Source: Rhizobium leguminosarum
GTDB lineage: Bacteria; Pseudomonadota; Alphaproteobacteria; Rhizobiales; Rhizobiaceae
Direction: 5' to 3'
Assembly: GCF_002953715.1 (NCBI RefSeq)
Contig: NZ_CP025012.1
Location: forward strand, 4,397,001 to 4,461,000
Length of the DNA: 64,000 bases
The notes beneath the pieces are model-generated. The model saw only the letters and a list, made by a program, of their open reading frames with translations, was not told where the DNA came from and searched no databases. Positions 17,659-26,654 of this stretch are shown one piece after another (positions within the stretch are counted from its first letter, which is position 1; each line of letters begins with the position of its first letter). A program made the translations under genes and the position numbers.

Positions 17659-18590
17659 TGGCCGCTCTCCTTCGGATCGAGCGCGTCGCGCAGGCCGTCG
17701 CCAAGGAGATTGAAGCCGAGGCTGACGATGAGGATGGCGATGCCGGGCATCGCTGCAACCCACCATTGATCGAGGATGAAGCGCCGTCCCGAGGCGATCA
17801 TCGCACCCCATTCCGGCAGTGGCGGCTGCGCGCCGAGACCGAGGAAACCGAGACCGGCGGCCGTCAGGATGATGCCCGCCATGTCGAGCGTCACGCGCAC
17901 GATCAGCGAGGAAATGCAGAGCGGCATGACATGGCGCACGACAATGCGAAGCGGCGAGGCTCCCATCAGCTTCACCGCCGAAATATAGTCGGAACGCCGC
18001 ACCGCCAGCGTCTCGGCGCGCGCGATACGGGCATAGGGCGGCCAGGAGGTGATGGCGATGGCGATGATCGCATTCTGGATGCCGGGACCGAGGGCTGCGA
18101 CGAAAGCGAGCGCCAGCACCAGCTTCGGAAAGGCAAGGAAAATATCGGTGATGCGCATCAGCGTCGCATCCACCCAGCCTCCGGCATAACCGGAGACGGT
18201 GCCGACGATCAACCCGATCGGAGCCGAGATGACGGCGACGAGCGCAACGACAAGGAGCGTCAATCGCGATCCGTAGATCAGCCGGGAATAGATATCACGG
18301 CCCTGGTCATCCGAACCGAGCCAGAATTCCCCCGTGCCGGGCGGCAGCAGGCGGGCATTGCGCAGATCGCCGATCACCGGATTATGCGTTGCGAGCACAT
18401 CGGCAAAGGCGGCGATGAAAAGCAGCGCCACGATGATCAGCAGACCAACGACGGCAAGTCGGTTTGCCGTGAACTGCCGCCAGGTAACATAGGTGCGGCC
18501 GAGGCGGGCCTGCAGGCGCGATTGCGGCCGGTCGGAGAGCAGCCATTCGCGGCGGCTCATCGGCTGGGATGGGCTGGCGGTCACCGTCAT
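17655..18590 (-). CDS. peptide ABC transporter permease (DppC-like)
   Basis: A 311-residue inner-membrane permease with an N-terminal anchor helix (RLAVVGLLIIVALLFIAAFA). The binding-protein-dependent transport domain contains the EAA-type loop ETLAVRRSDYISAVKLMGAS that docks the ATPases. The segment HPN..PPGTGEFWLGSDDQGRD-like (LGSDDQGRDIYSRLIYG) is a hallmark of DppC/OppC proteins. Its ATG overlaps the upstream dppB stop as ATGA. It forms the channel with the DppB-like partner. Confidence 0.92.
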   Translation of the reverse strand: MTVTASPSQPMSRREWLLSDRPQSRLQARLGRTYVTWRQFTANRLAVVGLLIIVALLFIAAFADVLATHNPVIGDLRNARLLPPGTGEFWLGSDDQGRDIYSRLIYGSRLTLLVVALVAVISAPIGLIVGTVSGYAGGWVDATLMRITDIFLAFPKLVLALAFVAALGPGIQNAIIAIAITSWPPYARIARAETLAVRRSDYISAVKLMGASPLRIVVRHVMPLCISSLIVRVTLDMAGIILTAAGLGFLGLGAQPPLPEWGAMIASGRRFILDQWWVAAMPGIAILIVSLGFNLLGDGLRDALDPKESGQ

Positions 18591-19663
18591 CGGTTTCGCG
18601 TCCTCGGGTCGAGTGTCCGGTAGAGAAGATCGGACAGAAGGTTGATGCCGATGAAGACCGTACCGATGACGATCGTGCCGCCGAGCACGGCATTCATGTC
18701 GGCATTCTGGAGCGAATTGGTGATGTAGAGCCCGATGCCCGGCCAGGAAAAGACGGTCTCGGTCAGCACCGATCCTTCCAGCAGGCCGGCATAGGAAAGC
18801 GCAATGACGGTAACAAGCGGCACGGCGGCATTGCGCAGCGCATGGCCCCAGATCACCCGCGTTTCCGAAAGCCCCTTGGCACGCACGGCGACGATATATT
18901 CCTGGGAAAGCTCGTTCAGCATGAAGCTGCGCGTCATGCGGCTGATATAGGCGAGCGAGAAGTAGCCGAGCAGTGAAGCGGGCAGGATGATGTGGCGGAA
19001 CACGTCGTAGAAGACATCCCATTGCCCCTGCCAGGCACTGTCCAGCAGATAGAAGCCGGTGATCGGCGTGAACGTATATTCGAAGACGATATCGATGCGG
19101 CCGGGAAAGGCCACCCAGCGCAATTGCGCATAGAAGATGACGAGCGAGATCAGCGCCAGCCAGAAGATCGGCACCGAATAACCGATCAGACCGATGACGC
19201 GCACCACCTGGTCGACGATGCTGCCACGACGCACCGCGGCGAGAACACCGAGCGGCACGCCGACGAAAGCGCCAATCAGCGTTCCGAGCGTCGCAAGCTC
19301 GACCGTCGCCGGAAATGCACGGCGAATATCGACCATGACGGGATTGGTCGTCAGGACCGAATTACCGAAATCGCCGGACAGGATGCCTTTGATATAGATG
19401 AAGAACTGCTGATAGAGCGGCAGGTTGAAGCCCATCTCCTGGCGTACACGCTCGACGACATGGTTGGGCGCGCGGTCGCCGAGGATGGCGAGCACGGGAT
19501 CGATCGGCACGACGCGGCCGATGAAGAAGGTCACGGCCAGCAGGCCGAGATAGGTGGTGACGGCGGCAAACAGAAACCGCCCCAAAGCCTTCGCAAAGGC
19601 GCCGGCACGGCCCTTCCGGGGCCGCGCCTCCTGCGTTGTTTCGACGGTGCTCAAGTCACTCAA
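18587..19663 (-). CDS. peptide ABC transporter permease (DppB-like)
   Basis: A 358-residue permease of the DppB/OppB type. A first membrane helix after about residue 28 leads into VVPIDPVLAILGDRAP, then five further helices with the EAA loop EYIVAVRAKGLSETRVIWGH. No ATG is available at the start. TTG at 19661-19663, with AGGA just upstream, gives LSDLSTVETT; a second TTG three codons on has better spacing. It follows the binding-protein gene by ten bases and overlaps dppC, so it belongs to the same transcript. Confidence 0.9.
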   Translation of the reverse strand: MSDLSTVETTQEARPRKGRAGAFAKALGRFLFAAVTTYLGLLAVTFFIGRVVPIDPVLAILGDRAPNHVVERVRQEMGFNLPLYQQFFIYIKGILSGDFGNSVLTTNPVMVDIRRAFPATVELATLGTLIGAFVGVPLGVLAAVRRGSIVDQVVRVIGLIGYSVPIFWLALISLVIFYAQLRWVAFPGRIDIVFEYTFTPITGFYLLDSAWQGQWDVFYDVFRHIILPASLLGYFSLAYISRMTRSFMLNELSQEYIVAVRAKGLSETRVIWGHALRNAAVPLVTVIALSYAGLLEGSVLTETVFSWPGIGLYITNSLQNADMNAVLGGTIVIGTVFIGINLLSDLLYRTLDPRTRNR

Positions 19664-19673
19664 TCCTGCCGGA

Positions 19674-21317
19674 CTATTCCTTGGCGATCGGACCGACGAA
19701 ATTGGTGTCGAAGCTCGGACCCAGCTTGAAGTCCTTCACGCTCTTGCGGTAGCCGGCCACCTCGGTCTGCTGGAAGATGAAGACAAAGGGGCTGTTTGCC
19801 AGGTACTTCTTCTGGATGTCCTGATATATGGCGGCGCGCTTGGCGGCGTCGCGTTCCAGAAGTGCGGCCTTGGCTTGCTTGTCCAGTTCCGGCGCTTCCC
19901 AGGTGTTGCGCCATGCGAGCGTCTTCACCGTGCCGGCATCGGAATTGTCGGGATTGCCGGTAAAGGTATCGGCATTGGAATTCGGATCGAAATAGTCCGA
20001 ACCCCACTGGCCGATATACATGTCGTGGGTGCGGGCGCGGTACTTGGTCAGCGTCTGCTTGCCGTCGCCGGGGATGATTTCCATCTTGACGCCGGCTTGC
20101 GCCAGCGTCTGCTGCATGGATTCGGCGATACCCGTCACCGGCTGATTGTTGCGCACATCCATGGTGATCGAGAAACCGTCGGGTACGCCGGCCTTGGCGA
20201 GCAGTTCCTTGGCCTTGGCGACATCAAGCTTGTAGGGGTTCTCATCGAGCGCGCCGAGCTGGCCCTTCGGCAGGAAGGTCTGGTGGATCTCGCCGATACC
20301 CTTGATCAAGGTTGCGCCGATCGCATCGTAATCGACTAGATACTTGAAGGCTTCCTGAACTTCCGGCTTTTTCAGGTTCTCGTTCTTGTTGTTCAGGCTG
20401 ACATAATAAATCGTGCCCTTCGGCGCACTCGTTGTCGCGAGATCGGCATTCTTCGAAACAGCGTCGATGTCGCCTGGCTCGAGGTTGCGGGCGATATCGA
20501 TGTCGCCGGCTTCGAGCGCCAGCCGCTGGGCCGAGCTTTCCTTCATGTAGCGATAGATGACGCGGTTGAGCTTCGCCTTGTCGCCATAATAATTGTCGTT
20601 GCGCTCCAGCACGACGACTTCGTTGGCGCGCCATTCGCGCAACTTATAGGCGCCGGAGCCGGCATAGCCGGTCTTCAGCCACTCATTGCCGAAATCATTG
20701 TCGTATTTGTGCTCGGCATCTGGCGTCACCGCCTTCACATGCTCCAGCACCAGCTTCTTGTCGACGACGGAAGCGACGGTTGCCGTCAGGCAGTTGAGCA
20801 CGAAGCTCGGCGCATAGGCCTTGTCGACGGTGAAGACGAAAGTGCCGGCATCGGCCGCCTTGGCTTTTTCCGTGACGTTGTCGCCGGTCAGGCCGAACTG
20901 GGTAAGGATGAAGGCCGGGCTCTTGTCGAGCTTGACGGCGCGCTCGAACGACCAGGCGACGTCTTCGGCGGTGACCGGGTTGCCGGAGGCGAATTTCAGG
21001 CCTGACTTCAGCTTGAACGTATAGGTGAGGCCATCATCGGAAACGCTCCAGCTCTCGGCCAGATCGCCCTTCACCTTCGACGTATCGTCCATGTCGAGAC
21101 GAACAAGCAGGCTGTAGCTGTTGGTGGTGATTTCAGCCGTCGAAAGCTCGAAAGCCTCGCCCGGATCCATCGTGATGATATCGTCGATGGCGAATCCTTC
21201 GACCAGCGTATCCTTCGGCGTCTCGGCGAAAGCGGAGGGTGCCGCCATCATCAGGAGCGAAAGAGCGGCTCCCGCGGAAAGCATGCGAAAATTGCGGCTG
21301 AGTTTGGTCATCATCAT
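19674..21317 (-). CDS. peptide ABC transporter periplasmic binding protein (DppA-like)
   Basis: A 547-residue SBP_bac_5 family protein with a clear signal peptide (RMLSAGAALSLLMMAAPSAFA, cleavage before ETPKD). The usual family segments follow: LAESWSVSDDGLTYTFKLKS, then NNDNYYGDKAKLNRVIYR-like and QWGSDYFDPNSNADTF. It captures peptides in the periplasm and delivers them to the DppBC channel. Three ATG codons stand in a row; the first, after AGGGGAA, is used here. It is the second gene of the operon, 37 bases behind the dipeptidase, which suggests imported dipeptides are hydrolysed at once. The exact ligand cannot be told from sequence. Confidence 0.92.
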   Translation of the reverse strand: MMMTKLSRNFRMLSAGAALSLLMMAAPSAFAETPKDTLVEGFAIDDIITMDPGEAFELSTAEITTNSYSLLVRLDMDDTSKVKGDLAESWSVSDDGLTYTFKLKSGLKFASGNPVTAEDVAWSFERAVKLDKSPAFILTQFGLTGDNVTEKAKAADAGTFVFTVDKAYAPSFVLNCLTATVASVVDKKLVLEHVKAVTPDAEHKYDNDFGNEWLKTGYAGSGAYKLREWRANEVVVLERNDNYYGDKAKLNRVIYRYMKESSAQRLALEAGDIDIARNLEPGDIDAVSKNADLATTSAPKGTIYYVSLNNKNENLKKPEVQEAFKYLVDYDAIGATLIKGIGEIHQTFLPKGQLGALDENPYKLDVAKAKELLAKAGVPDGFSITMDVRNNQPVTGIAESMQQTLAQAGVKMEIIPGDGKQTLTKYRARTHDMYIGQWGSDYFDPNSNADTFTGNPDNSDAGTVKTLAWRNTWEAPELDKQAKAALLERDAAKRAAIYQDIQKKYLANSPFVFIFQQTEVAGYRKSVKDFKLGPSFDTNFVGPIAKE

Positions 21318-21354
21318 GGTCTGTTCCCCTGTTTTTTGATTGGATACGAAAGGC

Positions 21355-22413
21355 TTAGGCGTGATCCTCCCGCCAAGCTTGGGCCAGAATGCGAAGCCAG
21401 TTTTCGCGGGCAAGTTTTGCCAGGTCGGCGTCAGCATAGCCAACCTCTCTGAGAGCGGCAATCAGCTTCTGATTGCCGGCTGCATCACCGATTTCCTCGG
21501 GAATGGTGGCCCCGTCGAAGTCCGATCCGAGCGCCACGCAGTCGATGCCGATGCGGTTCACGAGATAGTCGATATGGCGGATCATGTCGGCAAGCGGCGT
21601 ATCGCTGTCCGATCGGCCGTCGGCACGCAGCATGGCGGTGGCATAATTGATGCCGACGAGCCCGCGGCTTTCGCGGATCGCATCGAGCTGCTTGTCCGTC
21701 AGGTTGCGCGCGACCGGCGTCAGCGCGTGAGCATTGGAATGAGTGGCGACCAGCGGCTGGTCCGTCGTCTTCGCCACGTCCCAGAAACCCTTCTCGGTGA
21801 TATGAGCAAGGTCGACCAGGACGCCGAGACGATTGCACTCCCTGACCAGCGCGAAGCCGGCATCGGTGAGACCGGGTGCCGTGTCCGGCGACATTGGGAA
21901 GGCGAAGGGCACGCCGTGACCGAAGACATTGTGCCGGCTCCAGACCGGCCCGAGCGACCGCAGCCCCGCCGCGTAGAATACTTCGAGCGCCGAGAGATCG
22001 GCGCCGATCGCCTCGCAGCCTTCCATATGCATGACGGCGGCAAAAATGTTATCCGCCATGGCGCCGCGAATATCCTTCACCGTCCGGCAGAGCCGCCAGG
22101 CGCCCGCCTGATCGAGCCGCAGCGCGATCGCGGCCATTTCATTGGCAATGGCAAGAGAAGGCAGCGGATCAAGAGGTGCTGCCATCGGTGTGATATAGCG
22201 ACCGCTAGCATCGGGATCGGCGAAGACGAGATCGCCCGAGGGAATGTAGATGGCGCACAGACCGCCCGAAAGACCGCCCTCTCTGGCGCGACGCGCATCG
22301 ATATGGCCGACCGTCGTGCCGTCTGCGAATTCCGCGATCGGGTCGCTGCCGTCTTTTGAATGTGTCCAGAGTCGAAGGAGAACGTCGTTGTGACCGTCAA
22401 ATACGAATTGCAT
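21355..22413 (-). CDS. membrane dipeptidase family (M19) peptidase
   Basis: A 352-residue zinc dipeptidase of the renal-dipeptidase (M19) family. Metal ligands and motifs are visible: FDGHND near residue 6 (HxD), VMHMEG (bridging Glu, about 130), THSNAHAL (His) and GSDFDG (Asp, about 300). No signal peptide is seen, so it should act in the cytoplasm on dipeptides, possibly including D-amino-acid or dehydro forms as known for the family. It is the first gene of the operon that continues with the dppABCDF-type transporter. This makes peptide scavenging the coherent role. Confidence 0.92.
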   Translation of the reverse strand: MQFVFDGHNDVLLRLWTHSKDGSDPIAEFADGTTVGHIDARRAREGGLSGGLCAIYIPSGDLVFADPDASGRYITPMAAPLDPLPSLAIANEMAAIALRLDQAGAWRLCRTVKDIRGAMADNIFAAVMHMEGCEAIGADLSALEVFYAAGLRSLGPVWSRHNVFGHGVPFAFPMSPDTAPGLTDAGFALVRECNRLGVLVDLAHITEKGFWDVAKTTDQPLVATHSNAHALTPVARNLTDKQLDAIRESRGLVGINYATAMLRADGRSDSDTPLADMIRHIDYLVNRIGIDCVALGSDFDGATIPEEIGDAAGNQKLIAALREVGYADADLAKLARENWLRILAQAWREDHA

Positions 22414-22510
22414 CTGTCTTCCTGCGCTGCCCGAGCGGGCGAGTGAAGCGGCAGAATAGAAAAGCTGACGGAATTCGCCACCTCTTTTTTTAGAAATCCG
22501 CCATCGGCGC

Positions 22511-22624
22511 TAGAACAGGATGATTTTCGGCCGGATCGGCCCAAAATCTGAATGCTCTTCTAAGTTAAATAGTTAGAGCATGACGTTGTCCGAAAACCGC
22601 TGACACTCAACGGCATCATGCTCT
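22511..22624. repeat. two adjacent palindromic intergenic repeats
   Basis: The first palindrome (22511-22562) pairs TAGAACAGGAT...ATTTT.GGCCG with CGGCC.AAAAT...TCTTCTA. The second (22575-22624) pairs AGAGCATGA with TCATGCTCT around a CCGAAAACCGCTGACAC core. Both look like the dispersed mosaic repeats of Rhizobiaceae intergenic DNA. They lie between the dipeptidase gene start and the end of the sugar transporter operon. Confidence 0.65.
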
Positions 22625-22634
22625 CAAAACGGAA

Positions 22635-22652
22635 CGGGGGCCGAGGCCCCCG
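22635..22652 (-). terminator. terminator of the inositol-type ABC operon
   Basis: CGGGGGCC and GGCCCCCG form an 8-bp G+C stem 29 bases beyond the permease stop codon. On the minus strand GTTTTG follows. It is the natural end of the three-gene transporter transcript. Confidence 0.65.
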
Positions 22653-22680
22653 CAAAAACTATCGGATCACCGGCCGGAAA

Positions 22681-23706
22681 TTAGTGCTTGCGGCGCTTTT
22701 TCTGTCTGTAGACGTCGATGACAACAGCCGCGACGATGATGAGGCCCTTGACGATCTCCTGGTAATAGGCGTCGATCCTGAGGAACGTGAAGCCGGAAGT
22801 CATGACGCCGAGGATGATGGTGCCGATGACAGTGCCGGTGATGCGCCCGACGCCGCCGGTGAGCGAGGTGCCGCCGATGACAGTCGCGGCGATCGCATCG
22901 AGTTCATATCCGACACCCATGCTGGCCTGTGCGGTTTCCGCACGGGCCGCCGTGACGATACCGGCAAGGCCGGCAAGCAATCCCGCAATCACATAGACCT
23001 TGACGAGATGCGCCTCGATGTTGATGCCGGAAACGCGCGCGGCCTGCGGGTTTGCGCCGATGGCATAGGTGAACTTTCCATAACGCGTATAGCGCAGCGC
23101 AATGTGAAAGATCAGCGCAACGACCAGGAAGACGACAACCGGCCAGGCTTTCGTTCCGATGAAATGAAACTGCTCGGTGATCCCGGAGACCGGCTGTCCC
23201 TTCGTATACCACTTCGCCACGCCTCTGGCCGAAACGAACATGCCAAGCGTGGCAATGAACGGCGGGATCTTCGTGTAGGCGATGAGCGCGCCGTTCGCGA
23301 GGCCGGCGGTCGCCCCGATCAGCAGACCAACGACGATCGGCACGAAAGCCGGCAGGTCGGTCAGCGAGGGAAAGACGGCCCGTCCCCAGGTCGAGGACTG
23401 GGCAAAGCTCGTTGCGATCATCGCCGTCATGCCGACGACCGACCCCGACGAAAGGTCGATGCCGCCGGTGATGATGACCTGCGTAACGCCGACGGCGATG
23501 ATGCCGATGACGGAGACCTGCAGGATCATGATCGTCAGACGCTGCGAATTCATCAGGAAGCTTTGGCCGATGAACATCCAGCCGAGCACTTCGTAGATGA
23601 GGGCGATGCCGACGAGCACGAGGAAAATGCTGAGTTCCGTCGGTATGCGCCGCCGCCTTTGCCGGGTTGCGAGCGGAGCCGCGCCCTCTGCTGCCTTGGT
23701 AGTCAT
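22681..23706 (-). CDS. iatP: sugar ABC transporter permease, probable myo-inositol (IatP-like)
   Basis: A 341-residue BPD_transp_2 family permease (RbsC type) with about nine to ten membrane helices. Motifs include ITGGIDLSSGSVVGM and ALRYTRYGKFTYAIGANPQAARVSGI, the conserved ATPase-contact loop. The ATG at 23704-23706 has GGGAGG seven bases before it; the frame open ten codons further up starts only with TTG and lacks such a site. It is the third gene after the binding protein and ATPase. Specificity for myo-inositol is inferred from the binding protein and the upstream IolR-type operator. Confidence 0.88.
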   Translation of the reverse strand: MTTKAAEGAAPLATRQRRRRIPTELSIFLVLVGIALIYEVLGWMFIGQSFLMNSQRLTIMILQVSVIGIIAVGVTQVIITGGIDLSSGSVVGMTAMIATSFAQSSTWGRAVFPSLTDLPAFVPIVVGLLIGATAGLANGALIAYTKIPPFIATLGMFVSARGVAKWYTKGQPVSGITEQFHFIGTKAWPVVVFLVVALIFHIALRYTRYGKFTYAIGANPQAARVSGINIEAHLVKVYVIAGLLAGLAGIVTAARAETAQASMGVGYELDAIAATVIGGTSLTGGVGRITGTVIGTIILGVMTSGFTFLRIDAYYQEIVKGLIIVAAVVIDVYRQKKRRKH

Positions 23707-23740
23707 GTCAAACCTCCCTTGGGCGATCGCCGTCAACGCA

Positions 23741-25282
23741 TCACTGCGCAGCGAGCTCCATCACCTTGATCTGCGTTGCTTCATCGCGATTGAGGAAACC
23801 GGTCACGCGTCCCTCGTGCATGACCATGATGCGGTCGCTCATCCCGAGAACCTCGGGCATCTCGGACGAGATCATGACCACCGCCACACCGTCTCGCGCC
23901 ATCTCCGTGACCAGCCGGTGGATTTCCGCCTTGGCGCCGACATCGATGCCGCGCGTCGGCTCGTCGAGGATGAGGATGCGCGGATTGGTGAGCAGCCAGC
24001 GCCCGATCAGTACCTTCTGTTGATTGCCGCCCGAAAGATTTTCCACCCGCTCGTAAAGATTGGGCGTTTTCACGCGCAGCTTTTTTGCCATGTCTTCGCA
24101 GGTTGCCTCGACTGCGCCCTGCTGCACGAAGCCGCCCTTGACGTATCTGTCCTGCAGAACGGCGATCTGCATGTTCTCGAGAATATCGAGGATCAGCAGG
24201 CAGCCGGTATCTTTGCGGTCTTCGGTCAGGAACGCCAACCGATTGCGGATGGCCTCGGTCGGCGAAGAAATGGCCACCGGCTTGCCGTAGAGCTCGATCG
24301 AGCCGGAGCTTGCCGGCGTCACGCCAAACAGTGTTTCGGCGACATTCGACCGGCCGGAACCGACGAGGCCGGCCACGCCGAGGATTTCGCCGGCCCTGAC
24401 CTCGAAAGAGACGTTCTTGAAGACGCCGTTGAGACACAGATCCTTGACGGAAAGCACGACCTCGCCGATCGGCACCTCTTCCTTGGGAAACATCTGGGTG
24501 ATCTCGCGCCCGACCATCATGCGGATGATGTCGTCGCGTGTGACGTCGGTCGAGGCATGCGTGCCGATATATCGGCCGTCACGGAAGACGGAGAACTCGT
24601 CGGCGATTTCGAAAAGCTCGTTCATCTTGTGGGTAATGTAGACGATGCCGATACCCTGGGCCTTGAGGTCGCGGATGATACGGAAAAGATGCTCGACTTC
24701 GCGCTCCGTCAGCGCTGAAGTCGGCTCGTCCATGATCAGCACGTCGGAATTATAGGAAACTGCCTTGGCGATCTCGACCATCTGCCGGTTGGCGACCGAC
24801 AGGAACCGAACCTCGATATCGGGATCGATTGCGATATTGAGCCGAGTAAACAATTCCTCGGTCATGCGGTGCATCACGCCGTGATCGATGAAACCGAGGC
24901 GGTTCTTCGGTTCGCGGCGAATCCAGATATTTTCTGCGACCGTCATGAACGGCATCAGGTTCAGCTCCTGATGGATCATGGCAATGCCGTTCTCCAGCGC
25001 GTCGAGCGGAGATTTCAGCTGGATCTCGATCCCCTTCAGGCGAATATCGCCCTTATCAGGCGTATAGATGCCGGCGAGGATCTTCATCAATGTCGATTTG
25101 CCGGCGCCGTTTTCGCCCATCAGCGCATGCACGGAGGCGCGCTTCAGCCGGAACTGCACGTCGTCAAGTGCGACGACACCAGGAAATTCCTTGCGGACAC
25201 CCTCGGCGCTCAAGAGATATTCCGCATTCGGAACTGCACCGCTCGCGCGCACGGCGGCCATGGTTGTCGGGCTGACGGCCAT
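23741..25282 (-). CDS. iatA: sugar ABC transporter ATPase, probable myo-inositol (IatA-like)
   Basis: A 513-residue tandem ABC ATPase of the RbsA/MglA type. The first domain has Walker A GENGAGKST (about residue 57), Walker B LIMDEPTSALTE and THKMNE. The second has the family's altered Walker A GLVGSGRSN (about 310), signature LSGGNQQK (about 417), LDEPTRGID and ISSEMPE. It energises uptake of one sugar or polyol. GGAGGAG precedes the ATG by five bases. A hairpin separates it from the binding-protein gene, which probably keeps ATPase level below binding-protein level. Confidence 0.92.
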   Translation of the reverse strand: MAVSPTTMAAVRASGAVPNAEYLLSAEGVRKEFPGVVALDDVQFRLKRASVHALMGENGAGKSTLMKILAGIYTPDKGDIRLKGIEIQLKSPLDALENGIAMIHQELNLMPFMTVAENIWIRREPKNRLGFIDHGVMHRMTEELFTRLNIAIDPDIEVRFLSVANRQMVEIAKAVSYNSDVLIMDEPTSALTEREVEHLFRIIRDLKAQGIGIVYITHKMNELFEIADEFSVFRDGRYIGTHASTDVTRDDIIRMMVGREITQMFPKEEVPIGEVVLSVKDLCLNGVFKNVSFEVRAGEILGVAGLVGSGRSNVAETLFGVTPASSGSIELYGKPVAISSPTEAIRNRLAFLTEDRKDTGCLLILDILENMQIAVLQDRYVKGGFVQQGAVEATCEDMAKKLRVKTPNLYERVENLSGGNQQKVLIGRWLLTNPRILILDEPTRGIDVGAKAEIHRLVTEMARDGVAVVMISSEMPEVLGMSDRIMVMHEGRVTGFLNRDEATQIKVMELAAQ

Positions 25283-25313
25283 ATCATCTCCTCCGGATAC
25301 GGGTAGGCGAAAA

Positions 25314-25336
25314 GGATGCGGGCAAAGCCCGCATCC
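25314..25336 (-). terminator. stem-loop between binding-protein and ATPase genes
   Basis: GGATGCGGGC, AAA, GCCCGCATCC form a perfect 10-bp stem in the 69-base gap. On the minus strand TTTTCGCC follows. Such stems after binding-protein genes commonly give partial termination or 3' protection, making the binding protein more abundant. Confidence 0.7.
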
Positions 25337-25351
25337 TGTGTGGCGTTCGCC

Positions 25352-26281
25352 TCAGTTCTTGGTGACGAAGTCCTTGACGTTGGCAGGCGTCACGAGTTGG
25401 AAGGGAATGTAGACCTTCTTGTCGATCTTTTCGCCCTTGGCGAGCTTGAGCGCTGCATCGAGCGAGCCCTTGCCCTGGCCGGCGGCATCCTGGAACACCG
25501 TGACATCGAGATCACCCGCCTGCATGGCGGCAAGCGCGTCCTGGGTGGCGTCGACGCCACCGACGACGACCTTGCTCATATCCTTGCCGGCTGCCTTCAG
25601 CGCCTGGATGGCGCCGATCGCCATTTCGTCGTTGTTGGAGATCACGGCGTCGAATTCGATGCCGCTGGAGAGCCAGTTGGTCATCAGGTCGGCGCCCTGG
25701 GTGCGGTCCCAGTTCGCCGTCTGCTCTTCGACGATCTCCAGGCCCTTGCATTCATCCGTCTTGATGACGTCATGAACGTCCTGGGTCCGCATGCGCGCAG
25801 CCTGGTTGGAGAGCTCGCCCATGATGACAACGGCCTTGCCTTTGCCGCCGAGAATGCGGCAGATTTCCTTGGTTTCCAGCGTGCCGGATTCCTGCTCGTT
25901 GGAAGCGACGAAGGCCTGCTTCTCCGGCAGCGTGTCGACGTTGACCGGCTGACGGTTGACGTAAACCAGCGGAATGCCGGCATCGGCCGCGAGCTTCGAC
26001 ATTGCCGTGGTCGCATCGGTATCGACTGGGTTGACGATGATCGCATCGACCTTGGATGCGATGAAATTCTGGATCTGGCTCTGCTGCTTGGAAACGTCGT
26101 TCTGTGCGTCTTCGACCTGCAGCGTCACACCGCTGAGTGTCTTTGCATAATCGGTCATGCCGTTGCGCAGAACCGTCAGGAAATTGTCGTCGAATTTCGC
26201 CATCGAGACGCCGACAGTTTCCGCGTGAGCCGCCGTCGACATGACGAGCGCCATCGCAGTGCCCAGGATAAACTTTTTCAT
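25352..26281 (-). CDS. ibpA: periplasmic sugar-binding protein, probable myo-inositol/rhizopine type (IbpA-like)
   Basis: A 309-residue Peripla_BP_4 protein. The signal peptide MKKFILGTAMALVMSTAAHA is followed by ETVGVSMAKFDDNFLTVLRN. The body (VNPVDTDATTAMSKLAADAG, VNRQPVN, SNEQESG, ANWDRTQGADLMTNWL, NNDEMAIGAIQALKAAG) looks most like the inositol/rhizopine binding proteins IbpA and MocB as I recall them. GGAGGAAG precedes the ATG. The upstream region carries GGAA-TATTCA-TTCC, which matches the motif described for IolR of S. meliloti, supporting inositol as ligand. Ribose or another sugar remains possible. Confidence 0.85.
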   Translation of the reverse strand: MKKFILGTAMALVMSTAAHAETVGVSMAKFDDNFLTVLRNGMTDYAKTLSGVTLQVEDAQNDVSKQQSQIQNFIASKVDAIIVNPVDTDATTAMSKLAADAGIPLVYVNRQPVNVDTLPEKQAFVASNEQESGTLETKEICRILGGKGKAVVIMGELSNQAARMRTQDVHDVIKTDECKGLEIVEEQTANWDRTQGADLMTNWLSSGIEFDAVISNNDEMAIGAIQALKAAGKDMSKVVVGGVDATQDALAAMQAGDLDVTVFQDAAGQGKGSLDAALKLAKGEKIDKKVYIPFQLVTPANVKDFVTKN

Positions 26282-26654
26282 TTTACTTCCTCCACAAAGC
26301 GGTGCCCGGCTGCACCCTCCTCACGCCGGAGCTCCAGGCATTTGCTCTGAAGCCGCAATTCCCCGCGCCACCTCTCCCGCGGCACTTCACAAAACGGAAC
26401 AAACAAACCGTCAAATCCGTTCTGCGGAATATTCATTCCATTTTCTGTGAACGGCGTCAAGTCTCTTTAGCGGCGACAAGAGATGGATAAGAGCGCAATG
26501 CCATGCGGGCTTCAGGACCAACGCCCGCATTGTCGGTGTTGTGAAAGACGAAACGAGCATCCATCTATGCAGGGTCGAAGACAGGCTCACGGCCGCAGAC
26601 GCCTTCGACCTCTCGCCGCGACCCAATCATTTGAAGATTTTGGAGACAGGACAG
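26282..26654. other. divergent control region of ibpA and the DUF1993 gene
   Basis: About 370 bases without a convincing gene. It holds the ibpA ribosome-binding site, the IolR-like palindrome at 26425-26438, and a TTTGACGG segment on the minus strand close to it that may be a -35 element. The right half is the leader of the DUF1993 gene. Confidence 0.5.
26425..26438 (-). promoter_or_regulatory. candidate IolR operator GGAA-N6-TTCC
   Basis: GGAATATTCATTCC is an inverted repeat (GGAAT, ATTC, ATTCC) that fits the 5'-GGAA-N6-TTCC-3' motif reported upstream of inositol catabolic genes regulated by the RpiR-type repressor IolR in S. meliloti. It lies about 145 bases before the ibpA start, near a TTTGACGG stretch on the same strand. 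IolR itself is not in the window. Confidence 0.6.
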
